Source of the DNA: Colwellia sp. C2M11
Lineage (GTDB): Bacteria; Pseudomonadota; Gammaproteobacteria; Enterobacterales; Alteromonadaceae
Reading direction: 5' to 3'
DNA: 64,000 bases
Assembly (NCBI RefSeq): GCF_018860915.1
Contig: NZ_JAHKQD010000048.1
Span: 95,875 to 159,874, forward strand
Of this stretch, positions 36,584-46,726 are shown one piece after another. The position numbers and the translations under genes are program-made. A model generated the notes under the pieces. The model was given only the letters and a program-made list of their open reading frames with translations, did no database searches and was not told the origin of the DNA. Every line of letters begins with the position of its first letter. Within the stretch, counting starts at the first letter, position 1.

Positions 36584-37447
36584 CTATTCTATATTCGCTA
36601 TCTGTTCTCGCATTTGTTCAATTAATACTTTTAATTCAACTGCACTAGCAGTAATGTCGGTATTAATCGATTTTGAGCCAAGGGTATTCGCTTCACGATT
36701 AAATTCTTGCATCATAAAGTCTAAACGACGGCCTTGAGCGCCACCCTTCTCTAATATTTTTTTAGTTTCGCCAACATGACTATTTAAACGGTCAAGTTCT
36801 TCGGCAACATCCATTTTTTGAGCCAATAAAACTAATTCTTGTTCAACGCGTCCTGAATCAAGATCAATCTGGGCATCAGTAAACTTTTCAATAATACGAT
36901 TACGCTGCCAAGCAATGACTTCAGGCATAAAGGTTTGTACTTTATGAGCTTCAGCAGTTATCGCATCTAAACGCTGTTCAATCATACCTTTGAGATTTTC
37001 ACCTTCACTAGCACGAGCGGCAATAAAATCTTTAAGCGCTTGATCAAACGCGGCAAGTAATTCAGCCTGAATAGCAGACATATCTGATTCAGGAGCCTCC
37101 ATAACACCAGGCCAACGCATTACTTCAAATGGATTTATTTGGCTGTTCAGTGTTTGCTCATTAATCCAATTAGCATGTTGTAAAAGTTGTAGTGCAAGAT
37201 TTTCATTTAATGCTAGCTCACTTTTATTAGCAATATTGGCATTGAAACGTAAATTACACTCTACTTTACCGCGATTAAGCTGTTTACGAAAACGTTCGCG
37301 TAACACAGGCTCTATACCGCGAAATTGTTCAGGTAGGCGAAAATAAGTTTCTAAAAAACGTTGATTAACTGAGCGAATTTCCCAAACGGCGTTTCCCCAA
37401 TCACCTTTAACTTCTACACGAGAAAAAGCAGTCATGCTGTAAATCAT
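36584..37447 (-). CDS. yicC: YicC-family endoribonuclease
   Basis: 287-aa cytoplasmic YicC protein, an RNase implicated in sRNA and mRNA decay and in stationary-phase growth. N-terminus MIYSMTAFSRVEVKG and the central LRFNANIANKSE / GRVEQELVLLAQKMDVAEELDRLNSHV, plus LDFMMQEFNREANTLGSKS near the C-terminus, are the family signatures. AAGGG lies before the ATG. Typical length. In enterobacteria it neighbours rph; here rph is about 5.5 kb away. Confidence 0.95.
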   Translation of the reverse strand: MIYSMTAFSRVEVKGDWGNAVWEIRSVNQRFLETYFRLPEQFRGIEPVLRERFRKQLNRGKVECNLRFNANIANKSELALNENLALQLLQHANWINEQTLNSQINPFEVMRWPGVMEAPESDMSAIQAELLAAFDQALKDFIAARASEGENLKGMIEQRLDAITAEAHKVQTFMPEVIAWQRNRIIEKFTDAQIDLDSGRVEQELVLLAQKMDVAEELDRLNSHVGETKKILEKGGAQGRRLDFMMQEFNREANTLGSKSINTDITASAVELKVLIEQMREQIANIE

Positions 37448-37843
37448 AGTTAACCCTTGTTTATATTGTTACAAATAAAGGTAAATTATGCCTGAGCTTG
37501 TTTAATCTAGCTAGCGCTTCACTTAGTTAAGCTTATTATTGAAGTCACAATAATAAGCTTAAGTTAACTAATATAAACTAACACCAGTTTTTTTTAAGAC
37601 TGTAGCAAGCAATTGTAATATCGCTGCTTTTCAGAATGTGCAACATTGTATTCTGTATAATGTAGCCTTATATCTATCTTTATTATAAAAATTATATATA
37701 GGTTATCTTTGTTATAACTTTTATTTTGATGATAATGATAATATCAATTAGTGTTTATTATTTAACCTCGACTTTCTTGTATAATGCTCCAACCCGAATA
37801 GAGGTTACTTCTTTAGCTGTAAACTAATCATTAAGGGGACTCT
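37448..37843. other. Divergent yicC/ppc intergenic region
   Basis: 396 bp. It holds a perfect 15-bp-stem hairpin at 37527-37562 and a TATAAT hexamer (37780-37785) in TTGTATAATGC that probably serves ppc; the matching -35 is weak. Purine-rich AAGGGGA precedes the ppc ATG. Confidence 0.55.
37527..37562. repeat. Perfect 15-bp inverted repeat
   Basis: TTAAGCTTATTATTG, loop AAGTCA, then its exact complement, in the region upstream of both yicC and ppc. There is no T-run, so a terminator role is unlikely; it could be a regulator site or a structured leader of yicC, whose start is about 80 bp away. Confidence 0.6.
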
Positions 37844-40405
37844 ATGTTAGAACCTATCCAACAAAATGTACGCGATTTAGGTACTCTATTAGGTAAAACC
37901 ATTGCTGTAGATCAAGGTCAGCAATGGCTACAAAGAATAGAAACTGTGCGCTTAGAAGGCAGAGAAATAGCTGCTGGTGATGTTGCTGCTATCGCCGCAT
38001 TACAAGAGAAATTTGCTCATTGTGGCGAAAAAGAACTACTTATTTACGCTAGAGCTTTCAGCCAATTTTTAAATTTATTAAATGTAGCCGAGCAACAATA
38101 CACTACCAGTGAAGAAGGTTTGAGTGAATTAGACCTTGCCCATCCTCTTGAAGATCTTGAAAGTCATATTACTAACGTTAGCCCTGATGTAATAACAGCG
38201 GCACTGAAAAAGTTAAAAATTGAACTCGTACTCACAGCACATCCTACAGAAATTAACCGTAGAACCTTTATTCACAAATACAATCAAATCGGCCAAGCGT
38301 TAAATACGCCCGACAATGCATTATCTCCTCGTATTGAAGAGTTAATTGAACAAGCCTGGCATACTGATGAAATTCGACAACAACGTCCAAGTCCACTCGA
38401 TGAATCCCGTTGGGGGCTCAATAGTATTTCAGACAATTTTTGGTATGCTATTCCTCAGTTTATGAGAGAGTTAGATGATTTTTCTTATAGAGTCACTGGA
38501 CAGCGTTTACCTGAAGAATATACACCAATCACTATGGCTAGTTGGATGGCAGGTGATCGCGACGGTAACCCTTTTGTTACCGCAAATTTAAGTAAAGAAG
38601 CCTTAATTAATGCTAGATTAATGGCATGTACCTTGTATTTACGCGATTTTGAAGCGCTCTATTTAGAACTTTCTATGTCAAAAGCCACTGCAGAACTAAC
38701 ACAAGCAGATAAAGATTCTCGTGGCCCTTACCGACAACAAATAGTACCTGTCATTCAACTATTAAAAACCTCCATTGAACAGTTAAAAGAGGGCTATACA
38801 GAAAGTGTATTATCAAACTCTGATCAATTACGCCAGCCATTACAAGCATGTCGTAATAGCTTACTAGCAGTAGGGCTAACCAATGTCGCCAATTCGTTAA
38901 TACTTGATTTAATTCGTAAGGTAAATAGCTTTGGTATTTCGTTAGTTAAACTCGATATCAGACAACATAGTGAGCGACACGACAGTGCACTAGCTGAGGT
39001 AACAGAATTATTAAACCTTGGCAGTTATACCGATTGGGATGAAAATAAACGACGTGAGTTTTTACTTGCCGAGCTTCAAAATCCACGTCCTTTATTACCA
39101 AAACATAATTGGACGGCAGACACACAAGAGGTATTTGATACTTATGCATTAATTGCCGAACAACCTGCAGAACTTTTTGGTATTTATATTATTTCAATGG
39201 CGAGTCAAGTGAGTGATGTTTTAACGGTTAAATTATTACTTAAATCCTTAGGTGTACAATGGAATATGCCAATAGCACCATTATTTGAAACACTTGAAGA
39301 TTTAGATAACGCACCACAAGTTATGGCAGAGCTATTAAGTATTGAGAGCTATCATAATACTTGTGATGGGCAACATAACGTCATGATTGGTTATAGTGAC
39401 TCATCTAAAGATGCAGGTGTACTTGCTGCAACTTGGGGTCAATATAAATGCCAAGAAAAACTCGTTGAGGTGTTTTTTGAAAAAAACATCGAACTAAAAT
39501 TATTCCATGGTCGCGGTGGTACAATTGGTCGTGGTGGTGGTCCAGCTCATGCAGCAATCGCATCACAACCGCCAGGTACTTTAGATGGTGGATTACGTGT
39601 AACCGAGCAAGGCGAAACCATCCGACATAAATTTGGTACGCCAAACTTAGCTAACCGTAGTTTACATTTATATGCGTCAGCCATTTTAGAATGTTTAATT
39701 AATCCACCGCCAGTGCCAACACAAGCATGGCGAGATATTATGGATACCATGTCTGAGACAAGCTGCCAAGCTTATCGTAAATATGTACAAGGTAATGACG
39801 ACTTTGTTAAGTACTTCCGTCAAGCGACACCAGAGCAAGAACTGTCGTCTTTACCGTTAGGGTCACGTCCGAGTAAACGTAAGTCAGATGGCGGGATTGA
39901 ATCGTTACGTGCTATCCCTTGGATTTTTGCTTGGAGTCAAAACCGCTTAGTTATTCCTAGCTGGCTTGGTTTAGGAACGGCGATTAAAGAGGCTTATCAA
40001 GACAACGAAGTTCTAATTAAAGAAATGTTACAACAATGGCCTTACTTCAACTCTCGTATTTCATTAACTGAAATGGTCTACTTTAAATCAGACAGTAAAA
40101 TGTCTGCCTTGTATGACACTTCTTTAGTCGATAATTCACTTAAATCTATGGGTGATGAATTACGTGAGCAACTTGTACAAGACAAGCGAACCGTCTTAGC
40201 TATATTAGGACAAAAGGAAGCCTTAGAAAATGACCCTTGGAACCAGAACTCTTTTGAGCTTCGTCGTCCTTACTTAGCACCTTTGCACCTTTTACAAATT
40301 GAAGCCCTTAAGCGCTTAAGAGCACAACCTGAAAATACAGAAAACGAAAAAGTATTAATGGTGAGTATGGCGGGTATTGCTACAGGAATGCGTAATACAG
40401 GTTAA
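37844..40405 (+). CDS. ppc: Phosphoenolpyruvate carboxylase
   Basis: 853-aa anaplerotic enzyme forming oxaloacetate from PEP and bicarbonate. Active-site motif VLTAHPTEINRRT with His133, the mobile-loop motif HGRGGTIGRGGG beginning at His555, the QRPSPLDESRWGLNSI segment and the conserved C-terminal MRNTG. Slightly shorter than E. coli Ppc (883 aa). Single-gene unit followed by a terminator. Confidence 0.98.
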   Translation: MLEPIQQNVRDLGTLLGKTIAVDQGQQWLQRIETVRLEGREIAAGDVAAIAALQEKFAHCGEKELLIYARAFSQFLNLLNVAEQQYTTSEEGLSELDLAHPLEDLESHITNVSPDVITAALKKLKIELVLTAHPTEINRRTFIHKYNQIGQALNTPDNALSPRIEELIEQAWHTDEIRQQRPSPLDESRWGLNSISDNFWYAIPQFMRELDDFSYRVTGQRLPEEYTPITMASWMAGDRDGNPFVTANLSKEALINARLMACTLYLRDFEALYLELSMSKATAELTQADKDSRGPYRQQIVPVIQLLKTSIEQLKEGYTESVLSNSDQLRQPLQACRNSLLAVGLTNVANSLILDLIRKVNSFGISLVKLDIRQHSERHDSALAEVTELLNLGSYTDWDENKRREFLLAELQNPRPLLPKHNWTADTQEVFDTYALIAEQPAELFGIYIISMASQVSDVLTVKLLLKSLGVQWNMPIAPLFETLEDLDNAPQVMAELLSIESYHNTCDGQHNVMIGYSDSSKDAGVLAATWGQYKCQEKLVEVFFEKNIELKLFHGRGGTIGRGGGPAHAAIASQPPGTLDGGLRVTEQGETIRHKFGTPNLANRSLHLYASAILECLINPPPVPTQAWRDIMDTMSETSCQAYRKYVQGNDDFVKYFRQATPEQELSSLPLGSRPSKRKSDGGIESLRAIPWIFAWSQNRLVIPSWLGLGTAIKEAYQDNEVLIKEMLQQWPYFNSRISLTEMVYFKSDSKMSALYDTSLVDNSLKSMGDELREQLVQDKRTVLAILGQKEALENDPWNQNSFELRRPYLAPLHLLQIEALKRLRAQPENTENEKVLMVSMAGIATGMRNTG

Positions 40406-40447
40406 ATTAAAATAATTGCTTATTGGTAACCTATATTTTATCAAAAA

Positions 40448-40469
40448 GGGCATAGTGTTCACTATGCCC
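40448..40469. terminator. Terminator between ppc and the thioredoxin-fold gene
   Basis: GGGCATAGTG / CACTATGCCC stem with a TT centre; it is preceded by AAAAA and followed by TGCTTTC, so it could serve both convergent genes. Confidence 0.72.
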
Positions 40470-40514
40470 TGCTTTCAAATATTATAGATAATAATTAAGC
40501 TTAGCTTAATTAAA

Positions 40515-41045
40515 TTAAAGATTACAATAACAGCCCTTGGCATTATTTATAATTAAATTAGCATTAAAGCCTTTAACATAATTTTTTAGCACTATATCAA
40601 CAATAGAGCGCCCTGCTGAGCATTCAAGACCTTTAGCATAAGGGCCTAAATAAATTAACTCCCCATGCTCATCTAAAACTAATACTGCTGGCGTTGATGG
40701 AATAATATGACGTTGTTTATCTGAAAGTTCTATATTTTTTATTTCAAAATCATTCTCTATAGAATACTGATTAGTCGCTTTTTTATGATCTTCACTATAA
40801 ACAGCACAAGCGCAATCTTGACTGGTGAAATGTATGATAGTTTTCTTAGATAAATTATTCTCTAATACTAAATTTGATTTTATTTCATCAACAATAACCG
40901 CCGAATCCCCGCTTAATCTATTTTCTGGATCAAATAAACTTAAGCTGTCATAGAGGAAATATTTAGCAGCAATCACAATAAAAATTAACCAAATAATGAA
41001 GACGATATATTGATATCGTCCCACATTATTATCTACTTGGCTCAT
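40515..41045 (-). CDS. Membrane-anchored thioredoxin-fold protein (DUF6436-like)
   Basis: 176 aa: one N-terminal TM (about 12-32), then a thioredoxin-like domain. QDCAC occupies the position of the usual CxxC, IPSTPAVLVLDEHG provides the cis-Pro strand, and more Cys occur in KGLECS and the terminal CYCNL. An extracytoplasmic redox or Cys-based role is likely, but no partner is identifiable. The upstream gene is the chemoreceptor, 20 bp away on the same strand, so they may be co-transcribed. Confidence 0.65.
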   Translation of the reverse strand: MSQVDNNVGRYQYIVFIIWLIFIVIAAKYFLYDSLSLFDPENRLSGDSAVIVDEIKSNLVLENNLSKKTIIHFTSQDCACAVYSEDHKKATNQYSIENDFEIKNIELSDKQRHIIPSTPAVLVLDEHGELIYLGPYAKGLECSAGRSIVDIVLKNYVKGFNANLIINNAKGCYCNL

Positions 41046-41065
41046 TAAATTAGTAATTTATACAG

Positions 41066-42532
41066 TTAAGAAAAACGTTTCACACTATCATTCAGTACAA
41101 CAGCTGAGTGATTAATATGGTCTGATTCTTCTTTAAGTTGCTCTATGCCTTTTACGTCATCTAACGCAAGGTTTTTCATATTCTCTGTATTTTGAGAAAT
41201 ACCATTAATCACTGAAGACTGCTCTTCCACTGAGGTAGCAACTAATACGGCAATATCAGTTGAATTGGTAACTAAGCCAACAGCACTCAATATTTTTTCA
41301 CTCGTCATTTCAGAGACTGCAATAATAGAATTTACCGCTTCAATACACTGATTCATAGATTCAGTTGAAGATTGAGAAGAACTGTTAAGTTTTATTAAAG
41401 TGTCACTTATTTTATCTGTACTTTCTTTAGTTCGATTAGCTAAGGCTCTCACTTCATCAGCAACTACAGCAAAACCTCTCCCTTGTTCTCCAGCCCTAGC
41501 GGCTTCAATTGCGGCATTTAATGCCAGTAAATTTGTTTGATCAGCAATCCCCGTAATTTCATTCAATACAGTAGTGATCATTGAACTTGATTCTACTAAT
41601 CCCTCTATTTCGGTATTCGTTCGGTTAAGTGATGAAGCAAGCTCATGATTATGTTGATTTATATTATTAATATTACTACTTGTTTCTTGAGTTAACTCAT
41701 TAACTTGATTCATTTGATCACTCAATTCTGCCGTTTCATTAGCAATTGAATTAATAGTAACGACAATTTCTTCAATAGAAGTAGCTATCATGTCCGTTTC
41801 TTGCTTACGTGAATCAGCTGATAGTGTTAATGCTGCTTGAGTTTTCAATAAATTATTTGAGTGTTCAACTAATTCACTAGTTTGATTTTTAACTTCAGAA
41901 ATAACATTTTCAAGTCGCGATAAAAGCTTATTAAAACTACCTAACACTTTATTTCTCTTATCATTCGATCTCACAGATAAATCAATTGAGTCTTCATGTG
42001 CGGTTAGTTTTTCAGTGACTGTCGATAACTCTGTTCCAACAAAACTATCATCATATAAGGTTTTAGCAATAAACGCGGCAATAGCGGCTTCGACTATCGC
42101 ATAAACAGCATGGATGATTACAGTAGAAAATTTTAACCTGTCTTGGTCAAAAATATATACAGGCATGTCACTGCTTTGCATGAAATAAAATGAAAAATGA
42201 TGAGCTGCAATGACAACAATGGCTGAAATAAACACGCGCCAATCTCTAAAAATCACCAATAACGCCATTAAAATGAATATTTCGAAGTGAACTTCAATTA
42301 AGCCGTTCAGTTGATGAATATGCAAGGCGGCATAAACCATTGCAGCAATTGCTGCGGTATGTTTTGTTAACGTTGCTTCTGGCGCTGTTTTAATTAGCCA
42401 TAAAACAATTAACGTGGTTGGTAAACCTATAACAATCGCTTCTAAAAAAGTATTATAAACAAACGCTATCGCGATTGATTCTAAAAAAAGAATTGAGAAC
42501 AATGCTATAAAAAGTTTACTTGTATTAGTCAT
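41066..42532 (-). CDS. Methyl-accepting chemotaxis protein with histidine-rich membrane sensor
   Basis: 488-aa chemoreceptor. The N-terminal ~170 residues are about six TM helices with no large periplasmic domain. Histidines recur in this part: H71, H73, H82, H111, H112, with E80 and the FRDWR motif near 95-99. The C-terminal signalling domain (about 230-480) carries the hairpin tip consensus [31 protein letters not shown] in segments. There is no terminal pentapeptide for CheR docking. It would signal to CheA/CheW. The intramembrane histidines suggest a metal, heme or redox-linked sensor; this is speculative. Confidence 0.9.
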   Translation of the reverse strand: MTNTSKLFIALFSILFLESIAIAFVYNTFLEAIVIGLPTTLIVLWLIKTAPEATLTKHTAAIAAMVYAALHIHQLNGLIEVHFEIFILMALLVIFRDWRVFISAIVVIAAHHFSFYFMQSSDMPVYIFDQDRLKFSTVIIHAVYAIVEAAIAAFIAKTLYDDSFVGTELSTVTEKLTAHEDSIDLSVRSNDKRNKVLGSFNKLLSRLENVISEVKNQTSELVEHSNNLLKTQAALTLSADSRKQETDMIATSIEEIVVTINSIANETAELSDQMNQVNELTQETSSNINNINQHNHELASSLNRTNTEIEGLVESSSMITTVLNEITGIADQTNLLALNAAIEAARAGEQGRGFAVVADEVRALANRTKESTDKISDTLIKLNSSSQSSTESMNQCIEAVNSIIAVSEMTSEKILSAVGLVTNSTDIAVLVATSVEEQSSVINGISQNTENMKNLALDDVKGIEQLKEESDHINHSAVVLNDSVKRFS

Positions 42533-42950
42533 AAATAATTGCCTACTATCTACTTAAAAAATAAAAAATCACAAAATTATTTAATATAGTCAATTGTATA
42601 AATCCATATAAAACAAAGACCCAAATAGAACTTAATTAAAAAATTTACGTTACCTTCAGTATAAAACGTTTTTATAAAATGGCGAATTTCGCCTTTTAAA
42701 TAAAAAGATGCGATCTTTGCCAATCAAATCGAAAGATCTTATCTCGTTACAATATTTTTATCCACTACTGTTAGACTTTATCCGTCCGTATAAATTAAGC
42801 GTCCATTACTATTAAAATTTAAATTAATATATTACCTAACGTATAGGTAAAACAACGAGATCTAGTTTTTGTTAACTATATTTCAAATTAATCCTTGCTG
42901 GATTATAATAGTAAGCTTAATTAATAGATTTTTCATTTTAGGAATACAAC
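42533..42950. other. Intergenic region with rph-pyrE promoter
   Basis: 418 AT-rich bp between divergent genes. Promoter for rph: TTTCAA (42881-42886), 17-bp spacer, TATAAT (42904-42909). A small hairpin (GGCGA/TCGCC, 42681-42693) flanked by A-run and T-run lies in the middle; no coding frame seen. Confidence 0.6.
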
Positions 42951-43664
42951 ATGCGCCCAAGCGGTAGAACATTAGGACAAATACGTCCAGTAACTATAAC
43001 TCGTCAATTCACTAGTCATGCAGAAGGTTCAGTATTAATTGAATTTGGCGATACCAAGGTTATTTGTACTGCCTCGGTTGAAGAAGGTGTGCCGCGTTTT
43101 TTAAAGGGCCAAGGTAAAGGTTGGGTTACAGCTGAATATGGTATGCTGCCTCGCTCTACTCACACACGTATGCGCCGCGAAGCATCTTCAGGCAAGCAAA
43201 GTGGTCGCACGTTAGAAATTTCTCGTTTAATTGCTCGTGCCTTACGTGCTGCGGTCGATTTAAAAGCCTTAGGTGAAAATACAATTTCTGTTGATTGTGA
43301 TGTTATTCAAGCAGATGGAGGAACACGTACTGCCTCTATTACCGGTGCTTGTGTGGCACTTGTTGATGCACTTAACTATATGCGTGCCAAGGATATTATA
43401 AAAACTAACCCGCTTAAACATATGATTGCCGCCGTATCTGTTGGTGTTTATAAAGGTGAGCCGGTATCTGACTTAGATTATGCTGAAGATTCAAATGCCG
43501 AAACAGATATGAATGTTGTTATGACAGATACAGGCAAGTTAATTGAAGTTCAAGGTACTGCTGAAGAAGAGCCTTTTAGCTTTGAAGAAATGCAAGCGAT
43601 GTTAAGCCTTGCTAAAAACAGTATTAATGAATTATTTGAAATACAAAAAGCAGCGTTAATTTAG
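42951..43664 (+). CDS. rph: Ribonuclease PH
   Basis: 237-aa phosphorolytic 3'-5' exoribonuclease for tRNA 3'-end trimming. N-terminus [18 protein letters not shown], core [22 protein letters not shown] and [21 protein letters not shown], and [19 protein letters not shown] are the family signatures. AGGAATACA precedes the ATG. pyrE follows after about 25 bp as in E. coli. Unlike the K-12 strain the frame is intact to the C-terminus. Confidence 0.98.
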   Translation: MRPSGRTLGQIRPVTITRQFTSHAEGSVLIEFGDTKVICTASVEEGVPRFLKGQGKGWVTAEYGMLPRSTHTRMRREASSGKQSGRTLEISRLIARALRAAVDLKALGENTISVDCDVIQADGGTRTASITGACVALVDALNYMRAKDIIKTNPLKHMIAAVSVGVYKGEPVSDLDYAEDSNAETDMNVVMTDTGKLIEVQGTAEEEPFSFEEMQAMLSLAKNSINELFEIQKAALI

Positions 43665-43689
43665 CCTGATATCAATAGGAAAGAATAAA

Positions 43690-44367
43690 ATGAAAGATTA
43701 TCAACGTGACTTTATTGAGTTTGCTTTAGAAAAACAAGTATTACGTTTTGGCGAATTCACATTAAAATCTGGCCGTACCAGCCCATATTTTTTTAACGCA
43801 GGTTTATTTAAAACCGGTGGAGATTTAGCCCGATTAGGACGCTTTTATGCAGCAGCATTAGTTGATGCTAATATTAATTTTGATCTAGTATTTGGCCCTG
43901 CTTATAAAGGGATTCCTATTGCTACAACAACAACTGTCGCGTTGTTTGATCACCATAACGTAGATGTTCCATATTGCTTTAACCGTAAAGAAGCAAAAAC
44001 ACATGGTGAAGGTGGCTCATTAGTTGGTGCAGAGCTAAAGGGAAAAATAATGTTAGTTGATGATGTTATCACCGCTGGTACTGCCATCCGTGAATCGATG
44101 GAAATAATTAAAAGCCATAACGCTGAGCTTTCAGGTGTATTAATTGCGCTTGATCGTCAAGAAAAAGGACAAGGTGAATTATCTGCTATTCAAGAAGTTG
44201 AACGTGACTTTGGTACACAGGTGATTTCAATTGTAACTTTAGGTGATGTAGTCACCTTTCTTGAAGAAAAATTAGCAACTAACTCAGAACATGACCAAAA
44301 CACTCAGTCCGAGTTAGCAGCTAGCTTAGCGAGTATTACTCAATATCGTCAAGCTTACGGCATTTAA
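43690..44367 (+). CDS. pyrE: Orotate phosphoribosyltransferase
   Basis: 225 aa; converts orotate and PRPP to OMP in pyrimidine synthesis. PRPP-binding motif [12 protein letters not shown], plus [14 protein letters not shown] and [11 protein letters not shown] near the N-terminus. Second gene of the rph-pyrE operon, ended by a strong terminator. No sign of the attenuator leader known from enterobacteria was evident between rph and pyrE (25 bp only). Confidence 0.98.
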   Translation: MKDYQRDFIEFALEKQVLRFGEFTLKSGRTSPYFFNAGLFKTGGDLARLGRFYAAALVDANINFDLVFGPAYKGIPIATTTTVALFDHHNVDVPYCFNRKEAKTHGEGGSLVGAELKGKIMLVDDVITAGTAIRESMEIIKSHNAELSGVLIALDRQEKGQGELSAIQEVERDFGTQVISIVTLGDVVTFLEEKLATNSEHDQNTQSELAASLASITQYRQAYGI

Positions 44368-44389
44368 TTTTTTAGTTATTCAGTAAAAC

Positions 44390-44417
44390 AAAAAGCCTAC
44401 ACACTTGTAGGCTTTTT
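44390..44417 (+). terminator. rph-pyrE terminator
   Basis: AAAAAGCCTAC, 6-nt loop, GTAGGCTTTTT; textbook rho-independent terminator usable on both strands between the convergent pyrE and SprA-like genes. Confidence 0.9.
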
Positions 44418-44479
44418 ATATTTTAATTAGGTTTATTTACACTACTAATAACAACGAGGTAGTGAAGTTAGCAATGTAA

Positions 44480-45370
44480 TTAAGCGGTAAGTTCAAAATT
44501 ATATGTTGGAGCCTTTTCATAAGCTTTGGTTATATCGGAATAAAAGCTTTCTATTCTTAATGAACGTTGAGTAATAGCGTCGGCTTGTCTATTTGACGAT
44601 GAAGTTTCTATTACCGAAATATTATCATTTTCCTCACTATCAGTTGCTGTTTTAGCAGCACCTTCTTCTTGCGCTAACTCAACTAATAATTCCGATTGTG
44701 CTGCAAGTATTTGCTGTGTGGCAGCGCTTGCTACACTTCTATCTTGCGCGGAAGGATTCGCAGGGGCTAAGGCTGCCGAATACACTTTTTGCATTTTGGT
44801 AATCGTTGCTCGAGGATCACCATTTACCGGCGCAACATCTACCGAGACTTCCCCGGCTACCGCATACTTTTTACCATCAGGCCCTTGTTCATAAGAATAG
44901 CTAGGTGAACCTGCAATAGCCCCCCCTACAGCCGCATGTGCAGCTTCATGAGCCCGAACTTCTTGATCTCTAGCTTTAAGCTCACTAATAACTTTTTCTT
45001 GTTCTGGGGTATGTTCTTCATTACCATCAACTGAATCACCACCTTCAGATTTAGACAAATCTTGTGATCCAGGTTTTTGCTCATTTCCTTGGCCCTGTTG
45101 GGCATTGTCTTGTTCATTTTGCTCTGTAATACTGGAATTTGCTAACTCTGCCTGTTCCGTAATACTGGCAAAATCGATATCAGCATTGTTTTGAGCAGGT
45201 GTTCTGCCACGCTCTTTATCAGATGCTACTCCTTTCTCTGCAGATGACTGGCTGGTCGGTGCTGGTTGGGTAATAACTTCTCGTTGATTATTTTCACGGC
45301 GCAAGCTTTCGGTGTGCGGATTAAGCACAGTTGGTATAGATAAATTTGGTACTTGCGGGGTAATGTTCAT
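44480..45370 (-). CDS. SprA-related putative metalloprotease
   Basis: 296 aa. A long disordered Gln/Glu/Ser-rich N-terminal half (1-120) is followed by a compact domain with the zinc-protease-like motif HEAAH (H141, E142, H145), then GGAIAGSPSYSYEQGPDGKKYA and VSVDVAPVNGDPRATI. This is the SprA-related/CJM1_0395-type family; catalytic activity and substrate are unknown to me. No signal peptide. A 101-aa gene lies 63 bp upstream on the same strand; both could form a unit. Confidence 0.82.
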   Translation of the reverse strand: MNITPQVPNLSIPTVLNPHTESLRRENNQREVITQPAPTSQSSAEKGVASDKERGRTPAQNNADIDFASITEQAELANSSITEQNEQDNAQQGQGNEQKPGSQDLSKSEGGDSVDGNEEHTPEQEKVISELKARDQEVRAHEAAHAAVGGAIAGSPSYSYEQGPDGKKYAVAGEVSVDVAPVNGDPRATITKMQKVYSAALAPANPSAQDRSVASAATQQILAAQSELLVELAQEEGAAKTATDSEENDNISVIETSSSNRQADAITQRSLRIESFYSDITKAYEKAPTYNFELTA

Positions 45371-45433
45371 AATTAAATTATTCGAGACAGTTAATTATAT
45401 TGATAAAATCAACATTCAGAGAATACTTGTAAT

Positions 45434-45739
45434 TTACGCTGTTACGTCAAGCAGAGTACCTAAGCTTTCGTCTGCTGTTTTTATTACTTCAGTTGCAGAT
45501 TTAGCTTGATACTCGGCAACTTTTAACTCAACTATTGATTGATTTAATTCAGGTACTTTATTCGCATTACTAAATGACTCACTACTAAATGTAGCAGTGT
45601 CTTGACCATCTATTTCACTAACTGCAGAATCACGAGCGACAGTTGTTTCAGCAACTATATCTACCGCTGCTTTATTGGCCATTTCAGTGGCATTTTGAAA
45701 ACCTTGCACACCAGAATTAAATGCTGATTGAATTTCCAT
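45434..45739 (-). CDS. Small protein with flagellar rod-like C-terminus
   Basis: 101 aa, no TM. The last 35 residues (SIVELKVAEYQAKSATEVIKTADESLGTLLD) resemble the helix that closes FlgG/FlgE-type axial proteins (VELIVAQRAYQANAKVIKTADEMLQTLL). The N-terminus EIQSAFNSGVQGFQNATEMANKAAVDI likewise resembles the start of such proteins (GVQGFQNA). No flagellar genes are in the window. It could be an orphan mini-axial protein or a convergent helical pattern. ATG start; ribosome site AGAGAGGT is at proper distance. Confidence 0.72.
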   Translation of the reverse strand: MEIQSAFNSGVQGFQNATEMANKAAVDIVAETTVARDSAVSEIDGQDTATFSSESFSNANKVPELNQSIVELKVAEYQAKSATEVIKTADESLGTLLDVTA

Positions 45740-45816
45740 TAAATCTACCTCTCTAGGTTTTATATTAACCTTAGTTACACTGACTAATTATTAACCAAAA
45801 CACTTAAAAAGTAAAG

Positions 45817-46683
45817 TTAATTTAGTTTAACAAAATGACTTCTTCTCATACTTACAAGCCATCGAGTCAGTACTACTGTAAAATTATCAAGATGTGAAAT
45901 AAATGGTGCATGAGAAGCCTGCTTAAAACGATAACAATCGCTAGTAGGCGCCAAGTGTTCCACTTGCTCAATGACGGCTTTAGGAACAAGACTATCTGCG
46001 TCACCATATAAACGAAGAAATGGTTGCTTTATGCTATTTAGTTGCTTTCTATAATCACTGTTTTCTAACAACTTTAATGACTGCTCAAGTGTCGTTTTAT
46101 TTGCCATAGTATATTGAAAAACTAACTCACTAATTTTATTAATATCTTGGCGAATAGCTGAGCTCCCCATTGCTTGTATTTTTAAAAAATTACCAATCGT
46201 TTTTTGAATATCTACTTGGAGTTGGTGATGAAACCCCTCAAGAACTTTTGCCTTAATGCCTGGCCATATCAATTGGCTTTCTTCTATTTTTTGGCTTTTT
46301 TCTTCCAGAAAATAAGGGGAGCTTGCAATAGTCACTAAAGCCAGTACTTTTTCTGGGTAACTAAGTGCCATTTCAGTGGCAATTAACCCACCTAAAGACC
46401 ACCCTATATAAACAGCCTGTTCTGTGATACTACCAACAATAGATTGGCAAATATTCGTTATTGAGTAAGGATTTATTTTTTTGTTAACATTATTACCAAA
46501 GCCAGGTAAATCAATGGTAATTATATTAAAATCATTAAAAAAACTATCCGGTAGGCTATCAATAAAAGGCTGCCATACTGCTGAATTTAGTCCCCAGCCA
46601 TGAAGTAGAACTAAAGAAGTTTTTTTATGAGAAGTTGGAGTTTCTATTCTGGGAAAAATGGAAATATTGAGAGTTTCTGCCAT
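45817..46683 (-). CDS. bioH: Pimeloyl-[acyl-carrier protein] methyl ester esterase BioH
   Basis: 288-aa alpha/beta hydrolase that releases pimeloyl-ACP from its methyl ester in biotin synthesis. Oxyanion motif HGWGLNSAVW, nucleophile Ser96 in GWSLGG, Asp in DADSLVPK and His in ASHAPFISH. Divergent to comF by about 40 bp; the bioH/comF(gntX)/nfuA neighbourhood is the one found in E. coli, which supports the assignment over other alpha/beta hydrolases. Confidence 0.9.
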   Translation of the reverse strand: MAETLNISIFPRIETPTSHKKTSLVLLHGWGLNSAVWQPFIDSLPDSFFNDFNIITIDLPGFGNNVNKKINPYSITNICQSIVGSITEQAVYIGWSLGGLIATEMALSYPEKVLALVTIASSPYFLEEKSQKIEESQLIWPGIKAKVLEGFHHQLQVDIQKTIGNFLKIQAMGSSAIRQDINKISELVFQYTMANKTTLEQSLKLLENSDYRKQLNSIKQPFLRLYGDADSLVPKAVIEQVEHLAPTSDCYRFKQASHAPFISHLDNFTVVLTRWLVSMRRSHFVKLN

Positions 46684-46726
46684 GCTTATCCTTAGTAGAA
46701 TTAATTAATGCGCTTTATTTTACAAA

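Noticed and set aside
42681..42693. Small GGCGA/TCGCC hairpin as a terminator
   Set aside because: It lies in a divergent region with no gene transcribed towards it.
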